A DNA stretch of 64,000 nucleotides from Rhodanobacteraceae bacterium (GTDB taxonomy: Bacteria; Pseudomonadota; Gammaproteobacteria; Xanthomonadales; Rhodanobacteraceae), in NCBI GenBank assembly GCA_030123585.1, contig CP126120.1, positions 1,054,001 through 1,118,000 on the forward strand. The letters are read 5' to 3'. Every line of letters begins with the position of its first letter. Position 1 is the stretch's first letter. The notes below the pieces were generated by a model, which saw nothing but the letters and a program-made list of their open reading frames with translations, made no database searches and was not told the origin of the DNA. Made by a program: the position numbers and the translations under genes. This document shows, one piece after another, positions 18,095-27,659 of this stretch.

Positions 18095-18184
18095 GATTGC
18101 CGCACCATGCAATGAACCGGTGTGAGCGCCGAGCCGCGCGAAGCAGTCGCGTCGGCTCGAACGCGAAATGGCGAACGCCGGGAA

Positions 18185-19504
18185 TTATAGCCGGGTGGTT
18201 TCCCGCAGCACCGGCGCCACCACGTGAAAGCTGCCGAACGCAAGGATCCGGTCACCGGGACCGGCGTCCGCACGCGCGGCCGCCAGCGCGGCGGGAATGC
18301 CGGGATACTCGCGCAGCGCCGCACCCGGCAACACCGCGCGCACGCGCGCGGCGAGGCGCGCAACGGTTTCGCCGCGCGGCGACTCGTCGGCCACGCCGGC
18401 CAGGTACCAATGGTCGATGCGCGCGGCCAATGCGCCCGCCACGCCCTCGATGTCCTTGTCGGCGAGCGCGCCGAACACCGCGCGCGTCACGCCCGCAACC
18501 GGATGCCGGTCCAGCCAGTGCGCGAGTTCGCGCGCGGCCTGCGGATTGTGGCCGACATCGACCACGAGATCCGGATTCGTCCCGAGATGCTGCAGGCGGC
18601 CGGCGAGAAGCAGTTGCCCATGCGTCTCGTGCCTGCCCTTCTCGATCGCGTCCGCGCGCCAGCGCATGCGCCCGCCCAGCGCGTGCAGCGCCGCGACCGC
18701 GGTCGCGGCATTGCGGTACTGGAACGCGCCTTCCAGCGCCAGTTCGCCGTGCAACACGATTCCGGATGAACCCTCGGCCGGCGCCACGTAGCGCGGTTGC
18801 GCGGGATCGCGGTGCCACCATTCCAATGCGTCGATCTGCGGCGACCATCCGAAATCGCGACCCAGCACTTCCACACGCGCGCCGATTGTCCGCGCATGAT
18901 CCAGCAGCGACTGCGGCGGATCGGTTTCGCCGATGATCGCGGGACGGTTCGCACGGAAAATGCCGGCCTTCTCGCGACCGATCGCTTCGCGGTCGGGGCC
19001 GAGGTATTCCATGTGGTCGAGGTCGACCGTGACCACCACCGCGCAATCGGCATCAATGACGTTCACCGCGTCCAGCCGGCCGCCCAGCCCGACTTCCAGC
19101 AGCGCGACATCGAGGTTCGCACGCGCGAAAATCTCGAACGCCGCCAGCGTGCCGAATTCGAAATAGGTCAGCGTGACATCCCCCCGCGCCGCTTCGATGC
19201 GCTCGAAGGCAGCGACCAACGCCGCATCATCGGCCTCCTCGCCATCGACACGCACCCGCTCGTTGTAGCGCAGGATGTGCGGCGAACTGTACGTGCCGAC
19301 GCGCATCCCGCTCGCGCGCAACATCGCTTCCAGAAACGCCACGGTCGAACCCTTGCCGTTGGTGCCGCCGACCGTGATCACTGTCGGCGCGGGCCGCGGC
19401 GCGCCCGTGCGCTGCCACACCGCGCGCACGCGATCGAGGCCCATGTCGATGCCGCGCGCGTGGATTTGTTGCTGGTAGGCCAGCCACTCGCTTAGGGTTT
19501 TCAT
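18185..19504 (-). CDS. folC: Bifunctional folylpolyglutamate/dihydrofolate synthase
   Basis: Adds L-glutamate to dihydropteroate (making dihydrofolate) and to tetrahydrofolates, using ATP. The Mur-ligase-like P-loop is GGTNGKGST (K51) and the central ligase domain includes LEVGLGGRLDAVN near 145. The C-terminal Rossmann-like domain begins around 290 (DVGHNPQAA). At 439 aa it matches the family. ATG 19504 precedes MKTLSEWLAY, a typical FolC beginning. It lies downstream of accD (119-nt gap with a hairpin) in the conserved accD-folC-dedD-cvpA-purF order. Confidence 0.95.
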   Translation of the reverse strand: MKTLSEWLAYQQQIHARGIDMGLDRVRAVWQRTGAPRPAPTVITVGGTNGKGSTVAFLEAMLRASGMRVGTYSSPHILRYNERVRVDGEEADDAALVAAFERIEAARGDVTLTYFEFGTLAAFEIFARANLDVALLEVGLGGRLDAVNVIDADCAVVVTVDLDHMEYLGPDREAIGREKAGIFRANRPAIIGETDPPQSLLDHARTIGARVEVLGRDFGWSPQIDALEWWHRDPAQPRYVAPAEGSSGIVLHGELALEGAFQYRNAATAVAALHALGGRMRWRADAIEKGRHETHGQLLLAGRLQHLGTNPDLVVDVGHNPQAARELAHWLDRHPVAGVTRAVFGALADKDIEGVAGALAARIDHWYLAGVADESPRGETVARLAARVRAVLPGAALREYPGIPAALAAARADAGPGDRILAFGSFHVVAPVLRETTRL

Positions 19505-19545
19505 GGCGCGCGGCGCCTCGCACAATGCGCTGCGACATCCGTGTC

Positions 19546-19576
19546 TTTTTCCGCGCGCCTCCCGGGCGCGGAAAAA
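19546..19576. other. Hairpin in the accD-folC gap
   Basis: TTTTTCCGCGC (19546-19556) pairs with GCGCGGAAAAA (19566-19576) around 9 nt. Read on the - strand the T-tract comes first and the A-tract last, the reverse of a Rho-independent terminator for accD. It may be a regulatory or processing stem between the two genes. Confidence 0.45.
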
Positions 19577-19623
19577 GTCATGGACGGCGATACTTCACCG
19601 CCATCAAGAAGCAGGCGCAATTG

Positions 19624-20487
<864 letters not shown>

Positions 20488-20550
20488 GAGGGATTCCTGC
20501 GGTGATTCCGACTGCTTAGGATACACCGCGCGGGTTTCGCCGTCCCGGCG

Positions 20551-21347
20551 TCAGGCGTCAAGCGCTGCGCGGATCGGTGCCAGGAAGGCCCTGGCGCGGG
20601 CGCACGCCTGTTCGCGATCCGGCGCCCCGGCCAGCGTCGCCACCAACGCCGAACCGATCACCACCGCATCCGCGAAGGCCGCGACCGCTTGCGCGCTGGC
20701 CGCGTCCTTGATCCCGAAGCCAACCGCGACCGGCACGCGCGCGCGTTCGCGCATGTCCGTGACGCGCGCACGGATGGCTTCCGCCGACAATTTCGCCGCA
20801 CCGGTGATGCCGGCAAACGACACGTAATAGAGATAGCCTTCCGCCGTGTCGATGGCTTGCGCGAGCCGCGCGTCCGACGTGGTCGGCGCGGCCAGCAGGA
20901 TGCGCGCGAGGCCGGCGTCGCGCAGCGGTTGCAGGGTTGCGTCTTCCTCGATCGGACAATCGACGACGAGCACGCCGTCCACGCCGGCGTCCACTGCTGC
21001 CTGCGCGAAGCATTCGATGCCGTGGACCGCGATCGGGTTCAGATAGCCCATCAGCACGATGGGCGTATCCGCGTCGGAAGCGCGGAACTCGCGCACCCAG
21101 CCCAGGATGTCCGCGATGCCGACCTTGTTGCGCAACGCACGCTCGTCGGCGTGCTGGATCACCGGCCCGTCGGCCATCGGATCGGAGAACGGCATGCCGA
21201 GTTCGATCAGGTCGGCGCCGCCTTCGACCAGCGCGTGCATCACGTCCACCGTCGCGGCTGGCAAGGGATCACCCGCGGTGATGAACGGGATCAGCGCGGT
21301 GCGGCGCTGCGCGCGCATCGCCGCAAATCGCTCTTCGATACGGCAGC

Positions 21348-21351
<4 letters not shown>
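20551..21351 (-). CDS. trpA: Tryptophan synthase alpha subunit
   Basis: Cleaves indole-3-glycerol phosphate to indole and glyceraldehyde 3-phosphate, passing indole to TrpB. It is a TIM barrel of 266 aa with the catalytic pair E50 ([11 protein letters not shown]) and D61 (MADGP), matching Glu49/Asp60 of the Salmonella enzyme. The phosphate site VGFGIKD is near 208. Its ATG overlaps the trpB stop by 4 nt (21348-21351), so the subunits are translationally coupled. Confidence 0.97.
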
Positions 21352-22553
<1,202 letters not shown>

Positions 22554-22672
22554 GGGCGTTGTCGTCGTGACCCCTCGGGAGCCTGCCAGATGTCGCGGCC
22601 ACCCTAGCGCAACGCCGCGCCGCGCAAAAGCGATAAGATCGCCGCAACCTGTCAGGAAAACTCACGTATCCC

Positions 22673-23563
22673 ATGCCCCGCGAACTGCCCTCGCTGAACG
22701 CGCTGCGTGCCTTCGAAGCCGCGGCGCGCCTGGAAAGCGCGAGCCGCGCCGCTGCCGAATTGCACGTCACGCATGGTGCGGTAAGCCGGCACATCCGCTC
22801 ACTGGAAGCCGAGCTCGGAACGGCCCTGTTCACCCGCGAAGGCCGCGGGCTGGCGCTGACGGTCGCGGGCCGGCGCCTGCGCGACGGAGCCGGCCACGCG
22901 TTCGAGCAATTGCGCCAGTGCTGCAGCGAACTGCGCCGCGGATCGAGCCAGGCGCCGTTCGTGCTCGGCTGTTCCGGCAGCGTGCTGGCGCGCTGGGTGA
23001 TCCCGCGCCTCGCGCGCATGCGCCGCGACCTGCCGGCGTTGCACCTGAACCTGTCCGTCATCGATACGCTGCCGGCCGCCGGCATGCCCGGTCTTGCCGC
23101 CGCCCTGTTGCTGGCCGAACCGCCGTGGCCGAAGGCTTGGCAGGCGCGGGAATTGGTGCCGGAGCGGATTGGCCCGGTGTTCAGTCCGCGGCATCCGCGC
23201 AGCGCCGCGTTGCGCAAGGCGAGTCCGTCCGCCCTTGCCGGGGAAGCGTTGCTGCACACCGCGTCGCGTCCGCAGGCGTGGCCGGCGTGGGCGCGCGCGC
23301 AACGCTTCGCTGTCGGCAAACTGCATTACGGCCAGGCCTTCGAGCACCTGTATTACATGCTGGAAGCCGCGGTGTCCGGACTCGGCGTCGCGATCGCGCC
23401 GCAGCCGCTGGTGGCCGACGACATCGCCGCCGGGCGCCTGCTCGCGCCCTGGGGCTTTCGCGCCACGCGTGCGCGCTGGGTGCTGTGCGCGCCCAAGGCG
23501 TCGGCCGATCCCCGCTTCGCGGTTCTGGCGGACTGGTTGCGGCAGGAGCTGTCGAAACCCTGA
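22673..23563 (+). CDS. LysR-family regulator divergent from trpBA
   Basis: A 296-aa LysR protein with winged helix-turn-helix [26 protein letters not shown] at 5-30 and [12 protein letters not shown], the GcvA/AmpR/TrpI-type N-terminus. The effector domain starts near 90. Because it is divergent from trpBA, a TrpI-like role (activation of trpBA by indoleglycerol phosphate) is a reasonable inference. No convincing operator was picked out by eye in the 119-bp gap. Confidence 0.88.
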   Translation: MPRELPSLNALRAFEAAARLESASRAAAELHVTHGAVSRHIRSLEAELGTALFTREGRGLALTVAGRRLRDGAGHAFEQLRQCCSELRRGSSQAPFVLGCSGSVLARWVIPRLARMRRDLPALHLNLSVIDTLPAAGMPGLAAALLLAEPPWPKAWQARELVPERIGPVFSPRHPRSAALRKASPSALAGEALLHTASRPQAWPAWARAQRFAVGKLHYGQAFEHLYYMLEAAVSGLGVAIAPQPLVADDIAAGRLLAPWGFRATRARWVLCAPKASADPRFAVLADWLRQELSKP

Positions 23564-23624
23564 AGGCAGCCACGCATCCCGCCGCTTACAATCATCCGTT
23601 GCACGCACACGGGATTCGCGAACC

Positions 23625-25037
23625 ATGGATCATCTTGAGGTCATGCGCTCGATCGTCGGCGCGTCGAACGTGCTGACCGGCGCGGACGCGCAGGCGTACG
23701 AGACGGACTGGCGCGAACGTTACCGCGGGCGCGCGCTGGCAGTGGCGCGTCCCGGCTCGACCGACGAAGTCGCCGCGATCGTGCGCCATTGCGCGCAGGC
23801 GGGAATCCCCGTGGTCCCGCAGGGCGGCAACACCGGCCTGTGCGGCGGCGCGACGCCCGACGCTTCGGGCCGTGCCGTGATCCTGTCGCTGCAACGCATG
23901 AACCGCGTGCGCGGGATCGACGCCGACAACGACACCATGGAAGTCGAAACCGGCTGCATCCTGCAGAACGTGCAACAGGCCGCGCGCGAAGCCGGCCGGC
24001 TGTTTCCGCTCAGCCTCGCCGCCGAGGGCAGTTGCACGATCGGCGGCAACCTCGCCACCAACGCGGGCGGCACCCAGGTGCTGCGCTACGGCAACATGCG
24101 CGAGCTGACCCTGGGGCTGGAAATCGTCACCGCGCAAGGCAACGTGTGGCGCGGCCTGCGCGGTCTGCGCAAGGACAACACCGGCTACGACCTGCGCGAT
24201 CTTTTCATCGGCAGCGAAGGCACGCTGGGCGTGATCACCGCGGCGACCCTGAAGCTGTATCCGTTGCCGGTGGCGCGCTGCACCGCGCTGCTGGCGCTGG
24301 ATTCGATCGAGGCCGCGATCGCGATGCTGGCGCGCGCACGCACCGGCTTCGGCGCCGCGCTGACCGGCTTCGAATTGATGGCCGGCAACTGCCTGCAGAT
24401 GGTGACGCGCCATTTCCCGCAACAGCGCCTGCCCTTCGACGGCGCTCCGGCCGAACTGCCATGGTATGCGCTGCTGGAATTGTCCGACAGCGAATCCGAA
24501 GCCCACGCGCACGAGCGCTTCGAGAGCGTGCTCGGCGAGGCGATCGAGGCCGGCTGCGTCGCGGACGCCGTGATCGCGGGTTCGCTCGCGCAAAGCCAGG
24601 CACTGTGGCACCTGCGCGAAAGCATCCCGCTCGCGGAAAAGGAAACCGGCAAGAGCATCAAGCACGACGTGTCGATCCCGGTGTCGCGGATGGCGGAATT
24701 CGTCGAGGGCACCAACGCGGCGCTGGACGAGGCGTTTCCGGGGATCGTGCACGTGATCTTCGGCCACCTCGGCGACGGCAACCTGCACTACAACGTGGCG
24801 CGCGGCGCAGACTGGAGCGAGGAGCGTTTGCTGTCGCGGCAGGAAGAGGTGTACGCGTTGGTGCACGACCGCGTGCACGCGGCGGGCGGTTCGATCAGCG
24901 CCGAACACGGCATCGGCCAGCTCAAGCGCGATGTGTTGCCCCGCTACAAGGATCCAGTGGAAATGGCGCTGATGCATCGGATCAAGGCGGCGCTCGACCC
25001 GCAGGGCATCATGAATCCCGGCAAGGTGCTGGGTTGA
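23625..25037 (+). CDS. FAD-linked D-2-hydroxyacid dehydrogenase (GlcD/D2HGDH-like)
   Basis: A 470-aa flavoprotein of the VAO/PCMH family that oxidises a D-2-hydroxyacid such as D-2-hydroxyglutarate or D-lactate. FAD-binding motifs are PQGGNTGLCGG (65-75) and GSEGTLG near 199; the metal/substrate region FGHLGDGNLHYNV is near 380 and AEHGIGQLKR near 425, both hallmarks of the D2HGDH group. The ATG at 23625 is 61 nt after the LysR stop. Loss of 2-hydroxyglutarate made by SerA is a known role of relatives; the exact substrate here is inference. Confidence 0.9.
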   Translation: MDHLEVMRSIVGASNVLTGADAQAYETDWRERYRGRALAVARPGSTDEVAAIVRHCAQAGIPVVPQGGNTGLCGGATPDASGRAVILSLQRMNRVRGIDADNDTMEVETGCILQNVQQAAREAGRLFPLSLAAEGSCTIGGNLATNAGGTQVLRYGNMRELTLGLEIVTAQGNVWRGLRGLRKDNTGYDLRDLFIGSEGTLGVITAATLKLYPLPVARCTALLALDSIEAAIAMLARARTGFGAALTGFELMAGNCLQMVTRHFPQQRLPFDGAPAELPWYALLELSDSESEAHAHERFESVLGEAIEAGCVADAVIAGSLAQSQALWHLRESIPLAEKETGKSIKHDVSIPVSRMAEFVEGTNAALDEAFPGIVHVIFGHLGDGNLHYNVARGADWSEERLLSRQEEVYALVHDRVHAAGGSISAEHGIGQLKRDVLPRYKDPVEMALMHRIKAALDPQGIMNPGKVLG

Positions 25038-25044
25038 CACCGCG

Positions 25045-26232
25045 ATGGGCCTCGCGCTGCCGCTGGCCGCCGGGATCATCTGGCTGTACGTCGCGTGGCG
25101 CTGGGCGCGCAAGCTGCCGACCGGCAAACCGGCCCGTATCGTCGCGGCCCTGGTCCTGCTGCTGGCCGCCGAATACCACTCGGTGACCGGTCGTTTCTTC
25201 GGCTCGCTGGCCTCCGCCGAACTGCCGCGCCCGCTGCTGATCGTCCTGTCCTGGGCATTCGGCGCCTTCCTGCTGCTGGCCATGCTGCTGGTGCTGCGCG
25301 ACCTGCTGGGCGGATCGACGTGGCTGTTCGCGCGGCGCGCCGGCCGTCGCATGCTCGCGAGCGCGAAGCTGTCGGTGTCGATCGGCGTACTCGCGGCAGT
25401 GTTGTCCGCCTGGGGGGTGTGGCAGGCAGTCAAGCTGCCCGCGGTGAAAACGGTCGACATCGAAGTGCAGGGGTTGCCCGTCGCGTTCGACGGCTACCGC
25501 ATCGTGCAGCTTTCGGACCTGCACGCCAGCCGATTGTTTCCGGCGGCGTGGATCGCGGCGGTGGTTGCGAAAACCGACGCCCTGCACCCGGACCTGATCG
25601 TGATCACCGGGGACCTGCAGGATGGCACGCCCGCGGCGCGCACGACCGACGTGCGGCCCCTGCGCGATCTGCATGCGCGCGACGGGGTGCTGGCCGTTCC
25701 CGGCAACCACGAGTATTACGTCGATTTCCCGGGATGGATGGCCGCGTTCCACGAACTGGGCCTGCCCATGCTGCAGAATGCGCACGTGCTGATCCGGCGC
25801 GATGGCCAGACGCTCGCCGTGGCGGGCATCACCGATCCCGCGGCGACGAGGTTCGGCCAGCCGGGTCCCGACTTGCAGGCAGCCCTGCGCGGCATTCCGC
25901 GCGGCGTGCCGGTGATCCTGCTGAGCCACCGCCCCGGCAACGCGGTCGCGAGTGCGCGCGCGGGCGTCGCGCTGGAGTTGGCCGGCCACACGCATGGCGG
26001 CCAGATCCGCGGACCGGACCTGCTGACCCGCTGGGCCAACCACGGCTTCCTGTCCGGCCTGTACCAGGTCGGCCGCATGCAGCTCTACGTCAGCAACGGC
26101 GCCGGTTTGTGGAACGGGCTGGCAATCCGCCTTGGGCGTCCGTCCGAAATCACCCGGATCGTGCTGCGAACGCCGGCCCGTGCGGCCTTGCCGTCCACGC
26201 CGGCAAGCCCGTCCGTCACGGCTCCGCCTTGA
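25045..26232 (+). CDS. Membrane-anchored metallophosphoesterase
   Basis: A 395-aa protein with about four N-terminal transmembrane segments (residues 4-20, 30-45, 62-85, 108-128) and a calcineurin-like phosphoesterase domain. Metal ligands are visible: D158-x-H160, D190 (TGD), GNHE at 220-223 and GHTHGGQ near 315. Relatives include YkuE/YaeI-type enzymes acting on phosphodiesters or UDP-sugars near the membrane. The start lies 7 nt after the dehydrogenase gene, so the two are likely co-transcribed. Its 3' end overlaps the convergent GDSL gene by 17 nt. Confidence 0.88.
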   Translation: MGLALPLAAGIIWLYVAWRWARKLPTGKPARIVAALVLLLAAEYHSVTGRFFGSLASAELPRPLLIVLSWAFGAFLLLAMLLVLRDLLGGSTWLFARRAGRRMLASAKLSVSIGVLAAVLSAWGVWQAVKLPAVKTVDIEVQGLPVAFDGYRIVQLSDLHASRLFPAAWIAAVVAKTDALHPDLIVITGDLQDGTPAARTTDVRPLRDLHARDGVLAVPGNHEYYVDFPGWMAAFHELGLPMLQNAHVLIRRDGQTLAVAGITDPAATRFGQPGPDLQAALRGIPRGVPVILLSHRPGNAVASARAGVALELAGHTHGGQIRGPDLLTRWANHGFLSGLYQVGRMQLYVSNGAGLWNGLAIRLGRPSEITRIVLRTPARAALPSTPASPSVTAPP

Positions 26233-26914
26233 AACCGTCGCGCGCGAGCACCGGCTTCAACGCCTCGATCCAGACCGCGTAACCGGCCGGCGTCATGTGC
26301 AGGCCGTCCTCGCGGAACAACGCGGCGCGCGGCCGGCCGTGCGCATCCAGCATCTTCGATGCGACATCCACGAACGCGATGCGGGATTGCGTGCGCGCCC
26401 ATTCGGCGATCAGGCGATTGGCCTCGCGCATCTGCGGCCACAGCGCGGCGCGGGCGAGGCTGGGCTTGATCGAAACGTACACGATGGCCACGTCCGGCAA
26501 CCCGCGGCGCACGCGCGCGACGAACGCCTTGAACTCGGCGAGCACCTGGCGCGGCGTGTCGCCTTCGGCGATGTCGTTGTCGCCCGCGTACATCACGATC
26601 ACGCGCGGATGGCATGGAATGACGACCCGGTCTGCGTAATACGTGCTGTCCGCGATCACCGAACCGCCGAAGCCGCGGTTGATCACCGGCACGCCGGGGA
26701 AATCCGCAGCCAGTGTCGTCCACATCCGGATCGACGAGCTGCCCGTGAACACGACCCCGTGTTGCGGCGGCGGGCGCGCGCTATCATCCGCGATGAGCCG
26801 GTCGATGTCCGCTTGCCACGCTTGCGGCGGCGGCGGGCGCGCCGATGCCACGTTGCCGACGGCCAGCAACAGGCCGCACGCCAGCCAGGCAAGCCACGGA
26901 TATCGCTTCGGCAT
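26216..26914 (-). CDS. Secreted SGNH/GDSL-type esterase
   Basis: A 232-aa hydrolase with signal peptide 1-26 (LACGLLLAVGNVASA). Block I is FTGSSSIRMW with Ser60 as likely nucleophile, block III is YAGDNDI, and block V is DGLHMTPAGY supplying Asp and His. These mark SGNH hydrolases that deacylate lipids or carbohydrates. The ATG at 26914 has GGAG upstream; an upstream in-frame start at 26980 would overlap the divergent oxygenase gene. With its neighbours it may remove acyl groups from sugars; this is inference from location. Confidence 0.85.
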   Translation of the reverse strand: MPKRYPWLAWLACGLLLAVGNVASARPPPPQAWQADIDRLIADDSARPPPQHGVVFTGSSSIRMWTTLAADFPGVPVINRGFGGSVIADSTYYADRVVIPCHPRVIVMYAGDNDIAEGDTPRQVLAEFKAFVARVRRGLPDVAIVYVSIKPSLARAALWPQMREANRLIAEWARTQSRIAFVDVASKMLDAHGRPRAALFREDGLHMTPAGYAVWIEALKPVLARDGFKAEP

Positions 26915-26973
26915 CGTTGTGCTCCGGCAAATCGCATCTGCGTTGCCAGCCATGTTGAACCACGGGAGATGCC

Positions 26974-27624
26974 GTGACAACCACGGGCGACAAAACGGTG
27001 ACGTTCGCGCAACCGCAACCGGGCGTTCGCGCGGCGGCGCCCGTCCTGCAGGCTTACGATCTTTTCGCGACGCGCATCTGGCAGGCGCGCCTGTCTTCCC
27101 TGCGCGGCCATCTGGACGAGTGGATCGCGACGGTGCTGCGGATGCGCGCTGCCAGCCCGAAACCTGCGGGACGCACCAACCGTCAGGGCTGGAACAGCGA
27201 AGACATGGCGGTGCTGGAACAACCCGTGTTCGCGCCCCTGCGCGACGCGGTGCGCGCGGGCTGCGCCAGCGCGCTGCGCGAGATGGGCGTGGCCGGCGTA
27301 CCCTTCGATCTGCAATCGTGGGTCAACCTGCACGACCGCGGCGGCTTCAACTTCCTGCACGTGCACGAAGGCAGCCTGCTGTCGGGTTCGTTCTACCTGC
27401 AGGTTCCGCCGGGTTCCGGCCGTTTCGTGTTCCGCGACCCGCGTCCCGGCGTGGTGCATGGTTACGTCAAGGGTGCGGTGCCGAACGGCTACAGCGATAT
27501 CCAGCTCACGCCGGAAGCCGGATTGCTGGTGCTGTTCCCGTGCTGGATGGAACACTACGTGGAGCCGCACGACAGCGACCAGCCTCGGATCGTGATCGCG
27601 TTCAATGCGGTGCCGAAAACATAA
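26974..27624 (+). CDS. 2OG-Fe(II) oxygenase-like protein (TIGR02466-type)
   Basis: A 216-aa double-stranded beta-helix protein of the putative 2OG-Fe(II) oxygenase group. The first metal motif is H129-V-H131 within GFNFLHVHEGSLLSGSFYL, the distal His is H194 in LFPCWMEHYV, and R205 would bind 2-oxoglutarate. HxH in place of HxD is usual in this group. The GTG at 26974 has GGGAG upstream. It precedes the GH31 gene by 35 nt and is clearly related to the C-terminal domain of the 30447-32270 product. Substrate unknown. Confidence 0.82.
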   Translation: MTTTGDKTVTFAQPQPGVRAAAPVLQAYDLFATRIWQARLSSLRGHLDEWIATVLRMRAASPKPAGRTNRQGWNSEDMAVLEQPVFAPLRDAVRAGCASALREMGVAGVPFDLQSWVNLHDRGGFNFLHVHEGSLLSGSFYLQVPPGSGRFVFRDPRPGVVHGYVKGAVPNGYSDIQLTPEAGLLVLFPCWMEHYVEPHDSDQPRIVIAFNAVPKT

Positions 27625-27659
27625 GGCACGCGGCATTTTCGAAACAGCGGAGGCATCGC

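Noticed and set aside
22554..22672. trp leader peptide/attenuator before trpBA
   Set aside because: No short frame with tandem Trp codons and no alternative stems were seen in the 119-bp gap; a divergent LysR gene suggests activator control.
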